Below are positions 43,220-51,754 of a stretch of 64,000 nucleotides of DNA, piece after piece. Positions within the stretch are counted from its first letter, which is position 1. Each line of letters begins with the position of its first letter. The stretch spans positions 186,286-250,285 of the forward strand of contig NZ_KI632507.1 of assembly GCF_000504165.1 (NCBI RefSeq), read 5' to 3'. The translations under genes and the position numbers were made by a program. This DNA comes from Bacillus sp. FJAT-14578 (GTDB taxonomy: Bacteria > Bacillota > Bacilli > Bacillales > Bacillaceae_H). Under the pieces are notes generated by a model. That model worked only from the letters and a program-made list of their open reading frames with translations. It had not been told where the DNA came from and ran no database searches.

Positions 43220-43239
43220 AAACCGTTATCAATCGGTTT
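43220..43239 (+). promoter_or_regulatory. Operator-like inverted repeat before the RraA-like gene
   Basis: AAACCG-N8-CGGTTT lies 45 nt before the start of the next gene, just after a 17-nt T tract. The right half, ATCAATCGGTTT, resembles GTCAATCGGTTG of the sucrose operator at 37301. A regulator site is likely; which regulator is unknown. Confidence 0.45.
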
Positions 43240-43283
43240 GGAAAAAGTAGGATTAAGAATTGGATATTATTTTAAAGGAGTGT

Positions 43284-43973
43284 ATGGAATTGAGTTATAC
43301 CGCACCGCTTTTGTCTCAAGAAGTTATTGAAAAGGCTAAAAAGCTAAATACCACCCTTATTTCAGATGCACTTGGTTGTACTGGTTCAATGGATTACCAA
43401 GTTAAGCCAGTGGCACCAGGGATGAAAGTAGTTGGAACCGCTTTAACAGTCGATATGAGAGCAGGAGATAATCTTTTCTTACATCAAGGAATTTACTGCG
43501 GAGGTGAGGGGTATGTGCTTGTCGCAGATGGAAAAGGCCATACAGAAAATGCTTATCTTGGTGAATTAATGGCAGGAGCAGCAAAAGCAATGGGTCTTGA
43601 AGGAATCGTCATTGATGGTTTCGTCCGTGATAAAGAAATGCTTGGTGAAATTGGACTTCCGATTTTTGCGAAAGGATTTATTCCAAATGGACCGTTCAAA
43701 AATGGTCCGGGGGCAATCAATACACCAATTTCTTGTGCTGGAGTAACTGTTCATCCTGGTGATTTAATTGTCGGGGATGAGGACGGTGTAATCGTCGTCC
43801 CAAAAGATAAAATTGAAGATGCACTCCAAAAAGCGGAAAACAAACTAAAATATGAAGAAAAGCGTCTTCAGACGATTGCAAATTATAAAGAGAAACGTAA
43901 ACAGGGCAATGTAGATGGAGTTAGCATCGCACCACCATGGCTGGAAGATAAAATAAAAGAATTTGGATTTTAA
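43284..43973 (+). CDS. RraA-like / HMG-aldolase family protein
   Basis: A 229-residue RraA-fold protein (PF03737), the family of 4-hydroxy-4-methyl-2-oxoglutarate/4-carboxy-4-hydroxy-2-oxoadipate aldolases and the RNase E inhibitor RraA. The substrate and metal region VIDGFVRDKEML with the Arg-Asp pair is present, and the DALGCTG motif opens the fold. In a Firmicute without classical RNase E an aldolase or hydroxyacid-handling role is more likely. The start is ATG 43284 after AAAGGAG. First gene of a cluster with a DUF1932 dehydrogenase and a TRAP-like permease. Confidence 0.85.
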   Translation: MELSYTAPLLSQEVIEKAKKLNTTLISDALGCTGSMDYQVKPVAPGMKVVGTALTVDMRAGDNLFLHQGIYCGGEGYVLVADGKGHTENAYLGELMAGAAKAMGLEGIVIDGFVRDKEMLGEIGLPIFAKGFIPNGPFKNGPGAINTPISCAGVTVHPGDLIVGDEDGVIVVPKDKIEDALQKAENKLKYEEKRLQTIANYKEKRKQGNVDGVSIAPPWLEDKIKEFGF

Positions 43974-43990
43974 GATGGGGGACCGAAAAG

Positions 43991-44869
43991 ATGAATTTAG
44001 GATTTATTGGATTTGGAGAAGCTGCATTTGAATTAGCATCAGGTTTGAAACAGCAAGGTTTAGAAAAAATCACGGCGTATGATCCACTTTGGAATGTACC
44101 AGCATACAGCTCGTTGGTTTTAAGTCGTGCGGAAACGGCACAGGTGAAAATTGTTGAATCGCCAGAGGAAGTTTTGCAAATGGTAAATGTAGTCATCGTT
44201 GCAGTACCGGCGGATAAAGCACTTGAGGTAAGTAATCAATTAAAGCCACATTTGCAAAACGGCTGTGTGTATATTGATGTATCTGCTTCTAAATCGGATG
44301 TGAAACAAGCAATAGCGGCGAACATTAATGAAAAGGGCGGGAAATTTGTTGATGTAGCGATGATGGGGCCTCTGCCTGTTTATAAACATAAAGTTCCTAT
44401 TCTTGCAAGTGGTGATGGCACTGATGTATTTATGGAATTAGTGGCTGCCTATGAAATGAACATTACGAAAGTAAGCGAAGTGCCTGGAGAAGCGACTGCG
44501 GTTAAATTGATCCGAAGTATTCATATGAAAGGTGTCGCTGCTTTGTATCTTGAATTACTGGAAGCAGCTCACGAATTTAATGTAGACAAACTTGTTATCG
44601 ATTCACTGAGTGAAACAATGAACGGCCGTACATTTGAAGAAACAATGAACCGACTGGTGACAGGAACATCCATTCATGCACTCAGAAGATCTATTGAACT
44701 CGGAGGCACTATCGAAATGTTGGAGCTTACTAATATTGATTCGACGATGTCAAGGGCGGCGAAGGAGAAAATTGAGAGGCTAGCGGAACTGAGTCTAAAA
44801 GATAAATTTAAGGGAGAAAAGCCGGATCATTGGCTTCAAGTCATTGAAGCACTCAAAGTGACGAGCTAA
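43991..44869 (+). CDS. NAD(P)-binding 6PGDH-like dehydrogenase with DUF1932
   Basis: A 292-residue protein. The N-terminal Rossmann domain opens MNLGFIGFGEAAFELASG, and the C-terminal half carries the DUF1932 helical domain (VKLIRSIHMKGVAALYLELL). Beta-hydroxyacid dehydrogenase relatives oxidise 2- or 3-hydroxyacids. It starts 17 nt after the RraA-like gene, so the two probably act on the same branched hydroxyacid, which is inferred from adjacency. Confidence 0.85.
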   Translation: MNLGFIGFGEAAFELASGLKQQGLEKITAYDPLWNVPAYSSLVLSRAETAQVKIVESPEEVLQMVNVVIVAVPADKALEVSNQLKPHLQNGCVYIDVSASKSDVKQAIAANINEKGGKFVDVAMMGPLPVYKHKVPILASGDGTDVFMELVAAYEMNITKVSEVPGEATAVKLIRSIHMKGVAALYLELLEAAHEFNVDKLVIDSLSETMNGRTFEETMNRLVTGTSIHALRRSIELGGTIEMLELTNIDSTMSRAAKEKIERLAELSLKDKFKGEKPDHWLQVIEALKVTS

Positions 44870-44958
44870 TCTTGCTACAAGCAGAATGAGGATAGCGGTA
44901 ATCCGTACATACTGATACCGCTCCTTCATAGAAATAATTATTGAAAAGAGGTGCACAC

Positions 44959-46311
44959 ATGGGTGTAGGAATTTGGGCATTGCTCGTTTTTATTGGAATT
45001 ATCATCTTCTGGAACCTTGCATTAAAACGAAATATTGCGGAAGCGATGCTGGTTGGATTTATTGCGACGTCACTATTTGGTGGTACAAAGGCACTGGATT
45101 TAATGTGGAACGGGCTTGTCTTTGCCGGTACGAATGATGTACTGTATGCTTCAGTCGCTTTTGTATTTATGGCTTATGTGATAGATCATACAGCAATTAT
45201 CGCAAGTCTTGTAAAGATTCTAAACTCTATATTTGGAAGACTTCCAGGCGGTGCGGCTTATGTTGATACAATCGCATCAGCTGTTATGGGAACACTTGCA
45301 GGCTCAAACTCTGGGAATACAGCTACAACTGGTTCAATCACGGCTCCATGGATGGTTAAGTCAAGTTTCAGCAGAGAATTATCTGCAACAGTTGTTGCAG
45401 GTAATGGCGGACTTGGTGCAGCACTTCCGCCAAGTGCATCTATGTTTATTATGCTTGGATTTGCGCCAATCGCAGCTGTTGTAGCGGAAGGCGATTTATA
45501 CATCGCGTTATTTATTTCCGGCGTTTACCAAGTTGTCTATCGCATCTTCTTGATTATGTACTTTGTCAAACGCGACAATATTAAAGCGATTTCACCAGAA
45601 TTTATTAAACCGCTTAAAGAATCATTTCGGACTGGGTGGAAATCCACATTGATTTTCCTCGGGGCATTAATTCCCATTGTCGTAACGATTGGTCCAATGG
45701 CAGAAAGTTTCGCAGCGAATCCGAACATTGGAGAGGATGCACTTGACAGTATTTCACTTATTACCTGGATTCCGATCCTCATTATTTTAATCAGCTCAAT
45801 GGTAGGATGGACAAAGTTGCCGAAATCAGCATCTGATTGGTCTAAGTTTTTAAACAATGCGATTCCGCGCTTCTCCACAATTGGAGCACTTCTTGTATTT
45901 GCTTATGCATCCAGCCAGGTTTTGACTGATCTTGGTCTTGCGAAAGATTTAACCACGATGATGGAATCAATCGCGATTTCTAAATGGTTGATGGTATTAA
46001 TTATCGCTTTACTCGTAGCACTTGTAGCTGGTCCTCTATCATCAACAGCTACACTGACAGCAATCGGCATGGTTGCATTTGCTGCTATGGTGTCCGTAGG
46101 CGTAGATCCATTGCTTGCGGTCGTTGCCATTCTCGTTTTTGCTTCAACGGAAGGTGCATCGCCTCCTGCCTCCGGTTCGATCTTTATTGCAGCTTCGTTA
46201 GCCGGAGCCCAAGCTGAAAAAACATTTGTGCCGTTAGTCATTTACTATGTTATTCCAATTCTATTAATCGGTTATTTAATTGCGATGGGTATTCTACCAG
46301 TACCGATGTAA
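44959..46311 (+). CDS. TRAP-type large permease (DctM-like)
   Basis: A 450-residue protein with about 11-12 membrane helices. The two inverted halves of the DctM/ion-transporter superfamily are visible: first half GSNSGNTATTGSITAPWM with ALPPSASMFIML, second half GPLSSTATLTAIGM with STEGASPPASGSIF. The start is ATG 44959 after AGAGGTG. No solute-binding DctP gene is nearby; the 91-residue gene behind it may replace the small DctQ subunit. It probably imports the acid handled by the two enzymes upstream. Confidence 0.85.
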   Translation: MGVGIWALLVFIGIIIFWNLALKRNIAEAMLVGFIATSLFGGTKALDLMWNGLVFAGTNDVLYASVAFVFMAYVIDHTAIIASLVKILNSIFGRLPGGAAYVDTIASAVMGTLAGSNSGNTATTGSITAPWMVKSSFSRELSATVVAGNGGLGAALPPSASMFIMLGFAPIAAVVAEGDLYIALFISGVYQVVYRIFLIMYFVKRDNIKAISPEFIKPLKESFRTGWKSTLIFLGALIPIVVTIGPMAESFAANPNIGEDALDSISLITWIPILIILISSMVGWTKLPKSASDWSKFLNNAIPRFSTIGALLVFAYASSQVLTDLGLAKDLTTMMESIAISKWLMVLIIALLVALVAGPLSSTATLTAIGMVAFAAMVSVGVDPLLAVVAILVFASTEGASPPASGSIFIAASLAGAQAEKTFVPLVIYYVIPILLIGYLIAMGILPVPM

Positions 46312-46325
46312 AGGAGAGGTAAAAA

Positions 46326-46601
46326 ATGAGAAATATAATTGCGGTTCTATTTAAAACTTGTCTCGTGTTATTTTTACTCGGTGGTACGTGCCTTGTTTTT
46401 GGCCAATTGGCCGGTTTGATTTTGCAAAACGGAAATCTCGTTATCAAGACGTGGGATATTTTTGCAAATACAACCTTTATTATTAGCGCGATAGCCGGCA
46501 TATTTGGATTTATCCTTAACTATCTCCCAAAGGATAAAATAGTAGAAGATGACATGTATTCTTCTGATGAATTTAGTGAAGAACTTAAAAGCGCTCGTTA
46601 A
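46326..46601 (+). CDS. Small two-helix membrane protein linked to the permease
   Basis: A 91-residue protein with two hydrophobic segments (IIAVLFKTCLVLFLLGGTC and TTFIISAIAGIFGFILNYL) and an acidic C-terminal tail. It begins 15 nt after the permease stop and GGAGAGG precedes the ATG, so co-translation is likely. It is too short for a DctQ subunit (about 160 residues, four helices). It may be an accessory subunit of this permease type. Confidence 0.7.
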   Translation: MRNIIAVLFKTCLVLFLLGGTCLVFGQLAGLILQNGNLVIKTWDIFANTTFIISAIAGIFGFILNYLPKDKIVEDDMYSSDEFSEELKSAR

Positions 46602-46610
46602 TTAACATTT

Positions 46611-46646
46611 AGGCAGACTTATTCCTTTTGATAAGTCTGCCTTTTC
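46611..46646 (+). terminator. Terminator of the RraA-permease operon
   Basis: AGGCAGACTTAT (46611-46622) pairs with ATAAGTCTGCCT (46631-46642), then TTTTC. Confidence 0.9.
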
Positions 46647-46681
46647 TTGTATGATAGATAAGAGGTTAGGAGTAGATTGTA

Positions 46682-47842
46682 ATGAAAAAAAGGCATGATC
46701 GATATGCTATGTTTATTTGTGTATGTTTGTTTATGATTGCGATTGCGGGAAGCCGTCCCCTCATTCCACTTTATGCGAGAGATTTAGGTGCCAGTCATGC
46801 AGAAATTGGGGTCATTGTTGCATTGTTTTCTTTTTTGCCTTTGTTCTTATCTATAAAAGCAGGAAAAGCGATTGATCGTATCGGGGTAAGGGGCCCGCTT
46901 ATTCTCGGTGTTCTATTTGGAAGCCTTTCAATGATTGTTCTCGTAGTATTTAACAATCTGGCAGGTATATATATATCGCAAATTTCTTCTGGTCTTGCTC
47001 AATTAATATTTGTTCTATCGATGCAGGCGTACGCCGGACAGTTTTCGAAAAGTAAGTTGCGTGAATACTTTATTTCTATTTTTAGTATCGCCGTTGCCAC
47101 AGGTAGCTTTATCGGACCGCTTATTAGCGGAGTGCTTTCGGATTTTTTTAGCAATACTTATGCTTTTTTCATCCTAGGGATTGTTATTTTAGTAGCCATA
47201 CCTTCGTCCTTTTTATTAAAGAAACTACAGGTGAAAAAAATGCAGCCAGTTAAACAGGGTGAAAAAATAGAAAATGCTTTTCAGTTGCTGCGCATACAAG
47301 ATTTACGAAAAGCGGTTTTAGTCAGTTCACTTGTTTTGTTGGCGAAAGATGCCTATATTGCTTTTTTTCCATTGTTGGCAGCAGAAAAAGGAGTTTCAAC
47401 TGTTGCAATTGGCGTCATCATCTCATTGAATGCGGCTGCCGGTATTTTAATTCGCAGCATCTTACCTTGGGTTGTACGTCGTTTGAAGCGCAACCTTATT
47501 ATTACGATATCAATTGTTGTAGCAGGAATTATTTACATTTTAAATCCATTCGTCGACAGTGTGATAGGGCTTAGTATTCTGGCCTTTGTTCTTGGATTTT
47601 GTTCAGGCATAGGGCAGCCACTTTCTATTTTCACTACCATTAATTCATTGCCGCAAGATCGAGTGGCAGAAGGCCTTGGTCTGCGCCTAACATTTAATAA
47701 GTTGACACAGATTATCGCTCCGCTGTCATTAGGGGCTGTTTCAGGTATTGCGGGGATGTCTGGTGTATTTTATCTATGTGGTGCTATTATTATGGCTGGT
47801 TCCCTCAATCGACATAGAACTTTTTTTGCAAAAAATAAATAG
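46682..47842 (+). CDS. MFS transporter
   Basis: A 386-residue 12-helix major-facilitator protein with the loop motif G-K-A-I-D-R-I-G-V-R after helix 2 and the first helix FICVCLFMIAIAGSRPLIPL. It is of drug/metabolite exporter type; the substrate is unknown. It has its own start behind the terminator of the preceding operon. Confidence 0.85.
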   Translation: MKKRHDRYAMFICVCLFMIAIAGSRPLIPLYARDLGASHAEIGVIVALFSFLPLFLSIKAGKAIDRIGVRGPLILGVLFGSLSMIVLVVFNNLAGIYISQISSGLAQLIFVLSMQAYAGQFSKSKLREYFISIFSIAVATGSFIGPLISGVLSDFFSNTYAFFILGIVILVAIPSSFLLKKLQVKKMQPVKQGEKIENAFQLLRIQDLRKAVLVSSLVLLAKDAYIAFFPLLAAEKGVSTVAIGVIISLNAAAGILIRSILPWVVRRLKRNLIITISIVVAGIIYILNPFVDSVIGLSILAFVLGFCSGIGQPLSIFTTINSLPQDRVAEGLGLRLTFNKLTQIIAPLSLGAVSGIAGMSGVFYLCGAIIMAGSLNRHRTFFAKNK

Positions 47843-48018
47843 TGCGACTATTTATTGAAAAAAGATTGACGGAAAATTTACGATAATTTTTCTATCGATC
47901 GGTATATTCATAAGGAAACGCTATTGATTCTTACGTATGGAATATTATAAAAACGCTGCAATGTACTTTATAAAGAAAGTCTTACAGTATTTTTGTGCTT
48001 TTAAACAGAAAAATCGGG

Positions 48019-48165
48019 GAGAAAAGAGACCAATAGGATCCCAAATTAAACAAGTGAAATATCTCAATAATACAGTAGAACCATTATTTTATTAAAGAGC
48101 GAGTTTATTCTGTGTGTGGATTGGAATTTTTTCAAAAAGCAAATATTATTCATCCTATAATAAGG
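48019..48165 (+). pseudogene. IS6 transposase fragment
   Basis: The frames in this stretch read PIGSQIKQVKYLNNTVE followed, after a small deletion, by FYKERVYSVCGLEFFQKANII. This aligns with PVGIQIRQIKYLNNIVEQDHRFIKKRVRSM of the intact IS6 transposases. Only about 45 residues around the catalytic Glu remain; no terminal repeats are found beside it. The rest of the 394-bp gap holds nothing else recognised except an AT-rich promoter-like zone before the next gene. Confidence 0.7.
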
Positions 48166-48236
48166 TGGTATAATAAATACATTATAATAAATCAAAAATG
48201 TAAAATTCACGACATTATATGATGGAGAGATAATTT

Positions 48237-49088
48237 ATGGAAAACCCAATCTTAAAATTAAAAAATAAAATCTCAGAATTAACGGAAACGCAACGTAGGG
48301 TGGCAGACTATATTATTAAGAATCCTATGGATGTGGCATTTTTAACGGTTGATCAGTTGGCTGGGATTGTGGGAACGAGTACCACCACTATCATGAGATT
48401 AACCTTTAGTCTCGGTTATTCAGGATACACGGAATTTCAAAAAGGTCTTCAAGAAATTTTGAGGAACCAGGCTGCTCCTCAGACAAGACTTGAAGCTAAT
48501 ATAAAAGGAATTGAAGAGGATGATCTTTGGGGGCGATATGCAGAAAATCAGATTAGAAACATTCAAAACACAATGGATATGATCTCACAGGATTCGCTTG
48601 AGCATACGCAAAAATTGATTATGTCGGCTAACCGGATTGTTTGTACGAGTGTCAGGAGTGGATTGCCAGTTGCACAGTATTTAACTCATGGATTAAACCG
48701 GCTTTTGGGTAATACGAGCCTTGTTGTGTCTGATGTAAGTGATTGGGTAGATAGCGTTGTTAATATGGATGATAATGATTTGGTGATTGCTATCAGCTTC
48801 CCTCGTTATGCACGGAGAATTATTGATTTTGCCCGGACAGCGAAAATGAATGGTGTAAAAATCATTTCCATTACTGACAGTTATTCATCGCCACTTGTTT
48901 CGTATTCAGACTTAGTATTGCCATGTAACTCAAGCAGTATTGCTTTTCATAATTCGGCTGTGTCATCAATGTTTGTAGCAGATTATATAATCAGTGCTCT
49001 TGCAATTAATTATCCTGAACAAACAAAAAAACGTCTTGATAAGGTGAATGCAATTTTGACGGATATGGATTATCACTCATTGAATTGA
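48237..49088 (+). CDS. MurR/RpiR-family transcriptional regulator
   Basis: A 283-residue protein: N-terminal helix-turn-helix of the RpiR type (LTVDQLAGIVGTSTTTIMRLTFSLG, near residues 38-62) and a C-terminal SIS domain (residues ~125-260) that binds phosphosugars. It probably regulates a sugar or sugar-acid pathway, perhaps the upstream RraA/DUF1932/permease cluster or the MFS gene. Confidence 0.87.
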   Translation: MENPILKLKNKISELTETQRRVADYIIKNPMDVAFLTVDQLAGIVGTSTTTIMRLTFSLGYSGYTEFQKGLQEILRNQAAPQTRLEANIKGIEEDDLWGRYAENQIRNIQNTMDMISQDSLEHTQKLIMSANRIVCTSVRSGLPVAQYLTHGLNRLLGNTSLVVSDVSDWVDSVVNMDDNDLVIAISFPRYARRIIDFARTAKMNGVKIISITDSYSSPLVSYSDLVLPCNSSSIAFHNSAVSSMFVADYIISALAINYPEQTKKRLDKVNAILTDMDYHSLN

Positions 49089-49110
49089 ACTTTCTCGGAG
49101 AGTAAATAGA

Positions 49111-49142
49111 ACAGACTAGTTATATTTTGCTGGTCTGTTTTT
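49111..49142 (+). terminator. RpiR gene terminator
   Basis: ACAGAC and GTCTGT arms around an AT-rich loop, followed by T5. Confidence 0.65.
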
Positions 49143-49218
49143 GATTATCTTGATAAAGTATTTATTGCATGATTTGGTTCTATTGCTACACACACCCTAT
49201 TTTGCGAGCGGTCACCTA

Positions 49219-49791
49219 TTATTTAATTTCTTTTATATAAGCTTTGTGTATCTTATATGCAGCGTCAAAATCTCCCAGATAATCGATCCATTGCCTATCA
49301 TGTTCACCATAAGCAATTGGTTCTCCAAAATAATCATACTTCGGTTTTTCGTTCACTCCTTCGAGAGCTTCGAACCTTTCAATGCTGTTATCAGATAGTA
49401 ATGCTAATTGAACCATCAGATACTCTTCCTTACTCAACATTTCGTCTTGTTCCTCATAATACTCCGCAAATTCATCGAAATCCTCAGCGCTAGAAGGCAT
49501 CTGATAATGTTCGCTGTTGGAAAGTTTACTGTTAATTTTCACTTCTAAAGTTTGAATAAGTTTCGAGTTAGAGAAAGTTTTTGAGACTTCAACTTCTTTT
49601 TTCTCCAAATCTAAAATATGAAAGATTTGTTCGCCATCGTAGCTTGAATGAATATATCGTTTTTTACCTATTTTGAAGAAAGTATAAGTAGCATAAGCAC
49701 TTGTAACAATGAATAAATCTCTAATTTGTTTCATATAGGGATTTTGTGGTTCGGTACACCTCCGTTTCTTTATTATAAACACCTCACTCAT
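49219..49791 (-). CDS. Hypothetical protein
   Basis: A 190-residue protein, acidic in its middle (EDFDEFAEYYEEQDEML), with an N-terminal beta-rich part. No family recognised; no membrane segment. It is bordered by repeats on its 5' side (49914-50020). The start at 49791 has an AGGAAGATTG context and is only moderately supported. Confidence 0.5.
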   Translation of the reverse strand: MSEVFIIKKRRCTEPQNPYMKQIRDLFIVTSAYATYTFFKIGKKRYIHSSYDGEQIFHILDLEKKEVEVSKTFSNSKLIQTLEVKINSKLSNSEHYQMPSSAEDFDEFAEYYEEQDEMLSKEEYLMVQLALLSDNSIERFEALEGVNEKPKYDYFGEPIAYGEHDRQWIDYLGDFDAAYKIHKAYIKEIK

Positions 49792-49913
49792 GCAATCTTC
49801 CTTTTATTTTACACCATCATACTAATAATGGAATGTAGGGGTCAGCCGAGATATGTGTAAAACTAGGTTATAGTGATACAATATTTACCGGTGAGTTGGT
49901 ATCGATAGGATTT

Positions 49914-50020
49914 GTAGCAAAAACGAATGATTATATTACACGGAGAATCTCCTGAATTATATGAAATTCAAGGGATTTTTGATTGCATGGAACGAGCGTT
50001 ATGTAAACACAATACCCTCC
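49914..50020. repeat. Dispersed repeat with res-like half site (copy 2)
   Basis: GTAGCAAAAACGAATGATTA then ATTACAC, and TATGAAATTCAAG followed by GCGTTATGTAAAC, repeat the DNA at 42875-42970 with about 75-80% identity by eye. It lies 130 nt upstream of the 49219-49791 gene and on the 5' side of the YitT gene. Confidence 0.6.
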
Positions 50021-50065
50021 TATCAATTCAATCCTTTTATAATCATCCTGAATGTTTTTTTCTTG

Positions 50066-50104
50066 TTTAAAGGCTGCTATCCGTTGGAGATAGTGGCCTT
50101 TAAA
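50066..50104. repeat. Stem-loop TTTAAAGGC / GCCTTTAAA
   Basis: Arms TTTAAAGGC (50066-50074) and GCCTTTAAA (50096-50104), with inner GCTATC/GATAG pairing. It is located before the YitT gene and has no T-run on either strand. The rest of 49792-50254 shows no gene. Confidence 0.5.
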
Positions 50105-50254
50105 ATTTAGCATCTAGATTCATAACGACCATTTTCTAATCATTAATATTTCTAATTATAAATATCACTAATCTATATTTCACTTAATGATTGAACTGAT
50201 ATAAAGTAAAACAAAAGAGAAATACTGTGATAAATACAAGGAGATGTAGTAGTT

Positions 50255-50854
50255 ATGTCGCAACATTTATTTAAAGCAATCATTCTTGCATTTGCCTCTG
50301 CCATTCAAGGAGCGGCCATGTCTATTTTCTTATTTCCTCATTACATTCCATCCGGTGGTGCTGCCGGAATAGGTGTGTTATTAAATTACATGTGGGCTGT
50401 GCCGTATGCAACGAGCATTTGGTTATTAAATGCGGTGATGGTAATTGCAGCCGTCAAGTGGCTTGGAAAAAGCAACGCGGTGTGGACGATGTTTTGTGTC
50501 GGCGCAGCTGCCTTCACTATCCATTCACTTTCTCCATACATTCATCATCCGATTGGAAATGTATGGATCGATTTAGTAATTGGAGCCCTTTTATTCGGTT
50601 TTAGTGTGGGAATTTTATTTAAAATGGGGGCTTCTTCAGGAGGAATGGATATTTTAGCTCTTATTATATCATCTTTTATAAAGCGGCCTCCCGGAAGCAT
50701 ATTATTTTGGATTAATAGTTTGATATTACTTGTTGCCGGTGTCGTAATCGATTGGAAAGTAATCATGTATGCCCTGATTTGCCAATGGTTTGGAACAAGG
50801 CTGATTGATATCATCGGAAAGGGAACCGTTTCTATTCCTGTACTAAAGAAATAA
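50255..50854 (+). CDS. YitT family membrane protein, short
   Basis: A 199-residue DUF161 protein with five or six helices; the family motif appears as FPHYIPSGGAAGIGVLL and GASSGGMDILALI. The soluble DUF2179 domain present in the 19220-20083 paralogue is missing. Its stop is directly followed by an IS6 left end at 50855, so the gene may have been cut at its 3' end by the insertion. ATG 50255 follows AAGGAGATG. Confidence 0.8.
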   Translation: MSQHLFKAIILAFASAIQGAAMSIFLFPHYIPSGGAAGIGVLLNYMWAVPYATSIWLLNAVMVIAAVKWLGKSNAVWTMFCVGAAAFTIHSLSPYIHHPIGNVWIDLVIGALLFGFSVGILFKMGASSGGMDILALIISSFIKRPPGSILFWINSLILLVAGVVIDWKVIMYALICQWFGTRLIDIIGKGTVSIPVLKK

Positions 50855-51318
50855 GGTTCTGGTGCAAAAACTCCAAGATAATTACAAGTAATCATTCCTG
50901 GAGAGTCGATGAAACGTATGTGAAAGGAAAAGGTCAATGGATGTATTTATATCGTGCAGTCGATTCAGAAGGGAGTACCATTGATTTTTATCTAAGTGAA
51001 TCAAGAGATAAAGAAGCAGCCAAGCACTTTTTCAAGAAAGCCTTGGCTGCTTCTGATATTTGTAAACCTCGTGTTATAACAGTAGACAAAAAACCAGCAT
51101 ATACCGTAGCGATTCAAGTCTTTTCGGACAGCCACTTATATTGTAAGTGGCATAGAAGCTATGCATATGCTTAACAAGAAGCAGATTCACCAAAGGGTGA
51201 AGTCTGTCCAAAATCAAAAAGAGTTCATCCATAAACTGTTTGGATTAGCTGTTTAATCCGCGAATTTGAAAGAAATAAATGGCTCTATACTTCTAGTAAA
51301 TGTTTTTGCACCAGGACC
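50855..51318 (+). mobile_element. Internally deleted IS6-family copy
   Basis: The left end GGTTCTGGTGCAAA (50855-50868) and right end TTTGCACCAGGACC (51305-51318) bound only 464 bp, against 862 bp in full copies. The first ~80 transposase codons are deleted; a middle part reads MKGKGQWMYLYRAVDSEG through RVITVDKKPAY, then frameshifts before the catalytic Glu. It is inactive. Confidence 0.88.
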
Positions 51319-51499
51319 AAAAAAGTGTCATTGTTATAATAAATTATCGAATTGACAATTTATTATAACAATGATAAATTTTTATTACCAAAAATGTTTA
51401 ACAACTTATAATTTTCTGTTTTTTAACAAAGTTAAAAAATTAGCAACGTCGTTAAGGATTAAAGTGACAAATATTGCAGATAAAAAGGAGAGGAGACTA

Positions 51500-51637
51500 A
51501 TGATGATTAAACGTTTAAATGATCAAATGCTACTCGATAGTTATGTAAAAGCAAAGGAATTTAAGCTTGATTTTCATTTTATTTTTTTGTTAGAGGAAGA
51601 AATACAAAGAAGAAATGTACTAGGAATGTCAAAGTAA
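51500..51637 (+). CDS. sda: Sda-type sporulation histidine-kinase inhibitor
   Basis: A 45-residue helical hairpin: MIKRLNDQMLLDSYVKAKEF then DFHFIFLLEEEIQRRN, matching B. subtilis Sda (ML/SDELLIESY and FIELIENEIKRR pattern) in length and key positions. Sda binds KinA/KinB and blocks sporulation when DNA replication is disturbed. GGAGAGGAG at 51487-51495 fixes the start at ATG 51500 (or 51503). It sits between IS6 remnants and pyc. Confidence 0.85.
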   Translation: MMIKRLNDQMLLDSYVKAKEFKLDFHFIFLLEEEIQRRNVLGMSK

Positions 51638-51661
51638 TTAAGGGAGAAAACGTAGACAAAA

Positions 51662-51680
51662 GGGTTTTGGTGCAAAACTT
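51662..51680. repeat. Solitary IS6-type left end
   Basis: GGTTTTGGTGCAAAACTTCA matches the IS6 left end (GGTTCTGGTGCAAAAACTTC) closely. No transposase follows; the pyc gene begins 75 nt downstream. Confidence 0.55.
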
Positions 51681-51754
51681 CAGGAGAGATATAAAGAAGC
51701 TAAAAGTTTCCTTAAAATTTATTTAGCTTTTAATATACGAGAGGGGCAAACGGC

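Noticed and set aside
46326..46601. DctQ small subunit of a TRAP transporter
   Set aside because: Only 91 residues and two helices, against four helices in DctQ; annotated as a small membrane partner instead.
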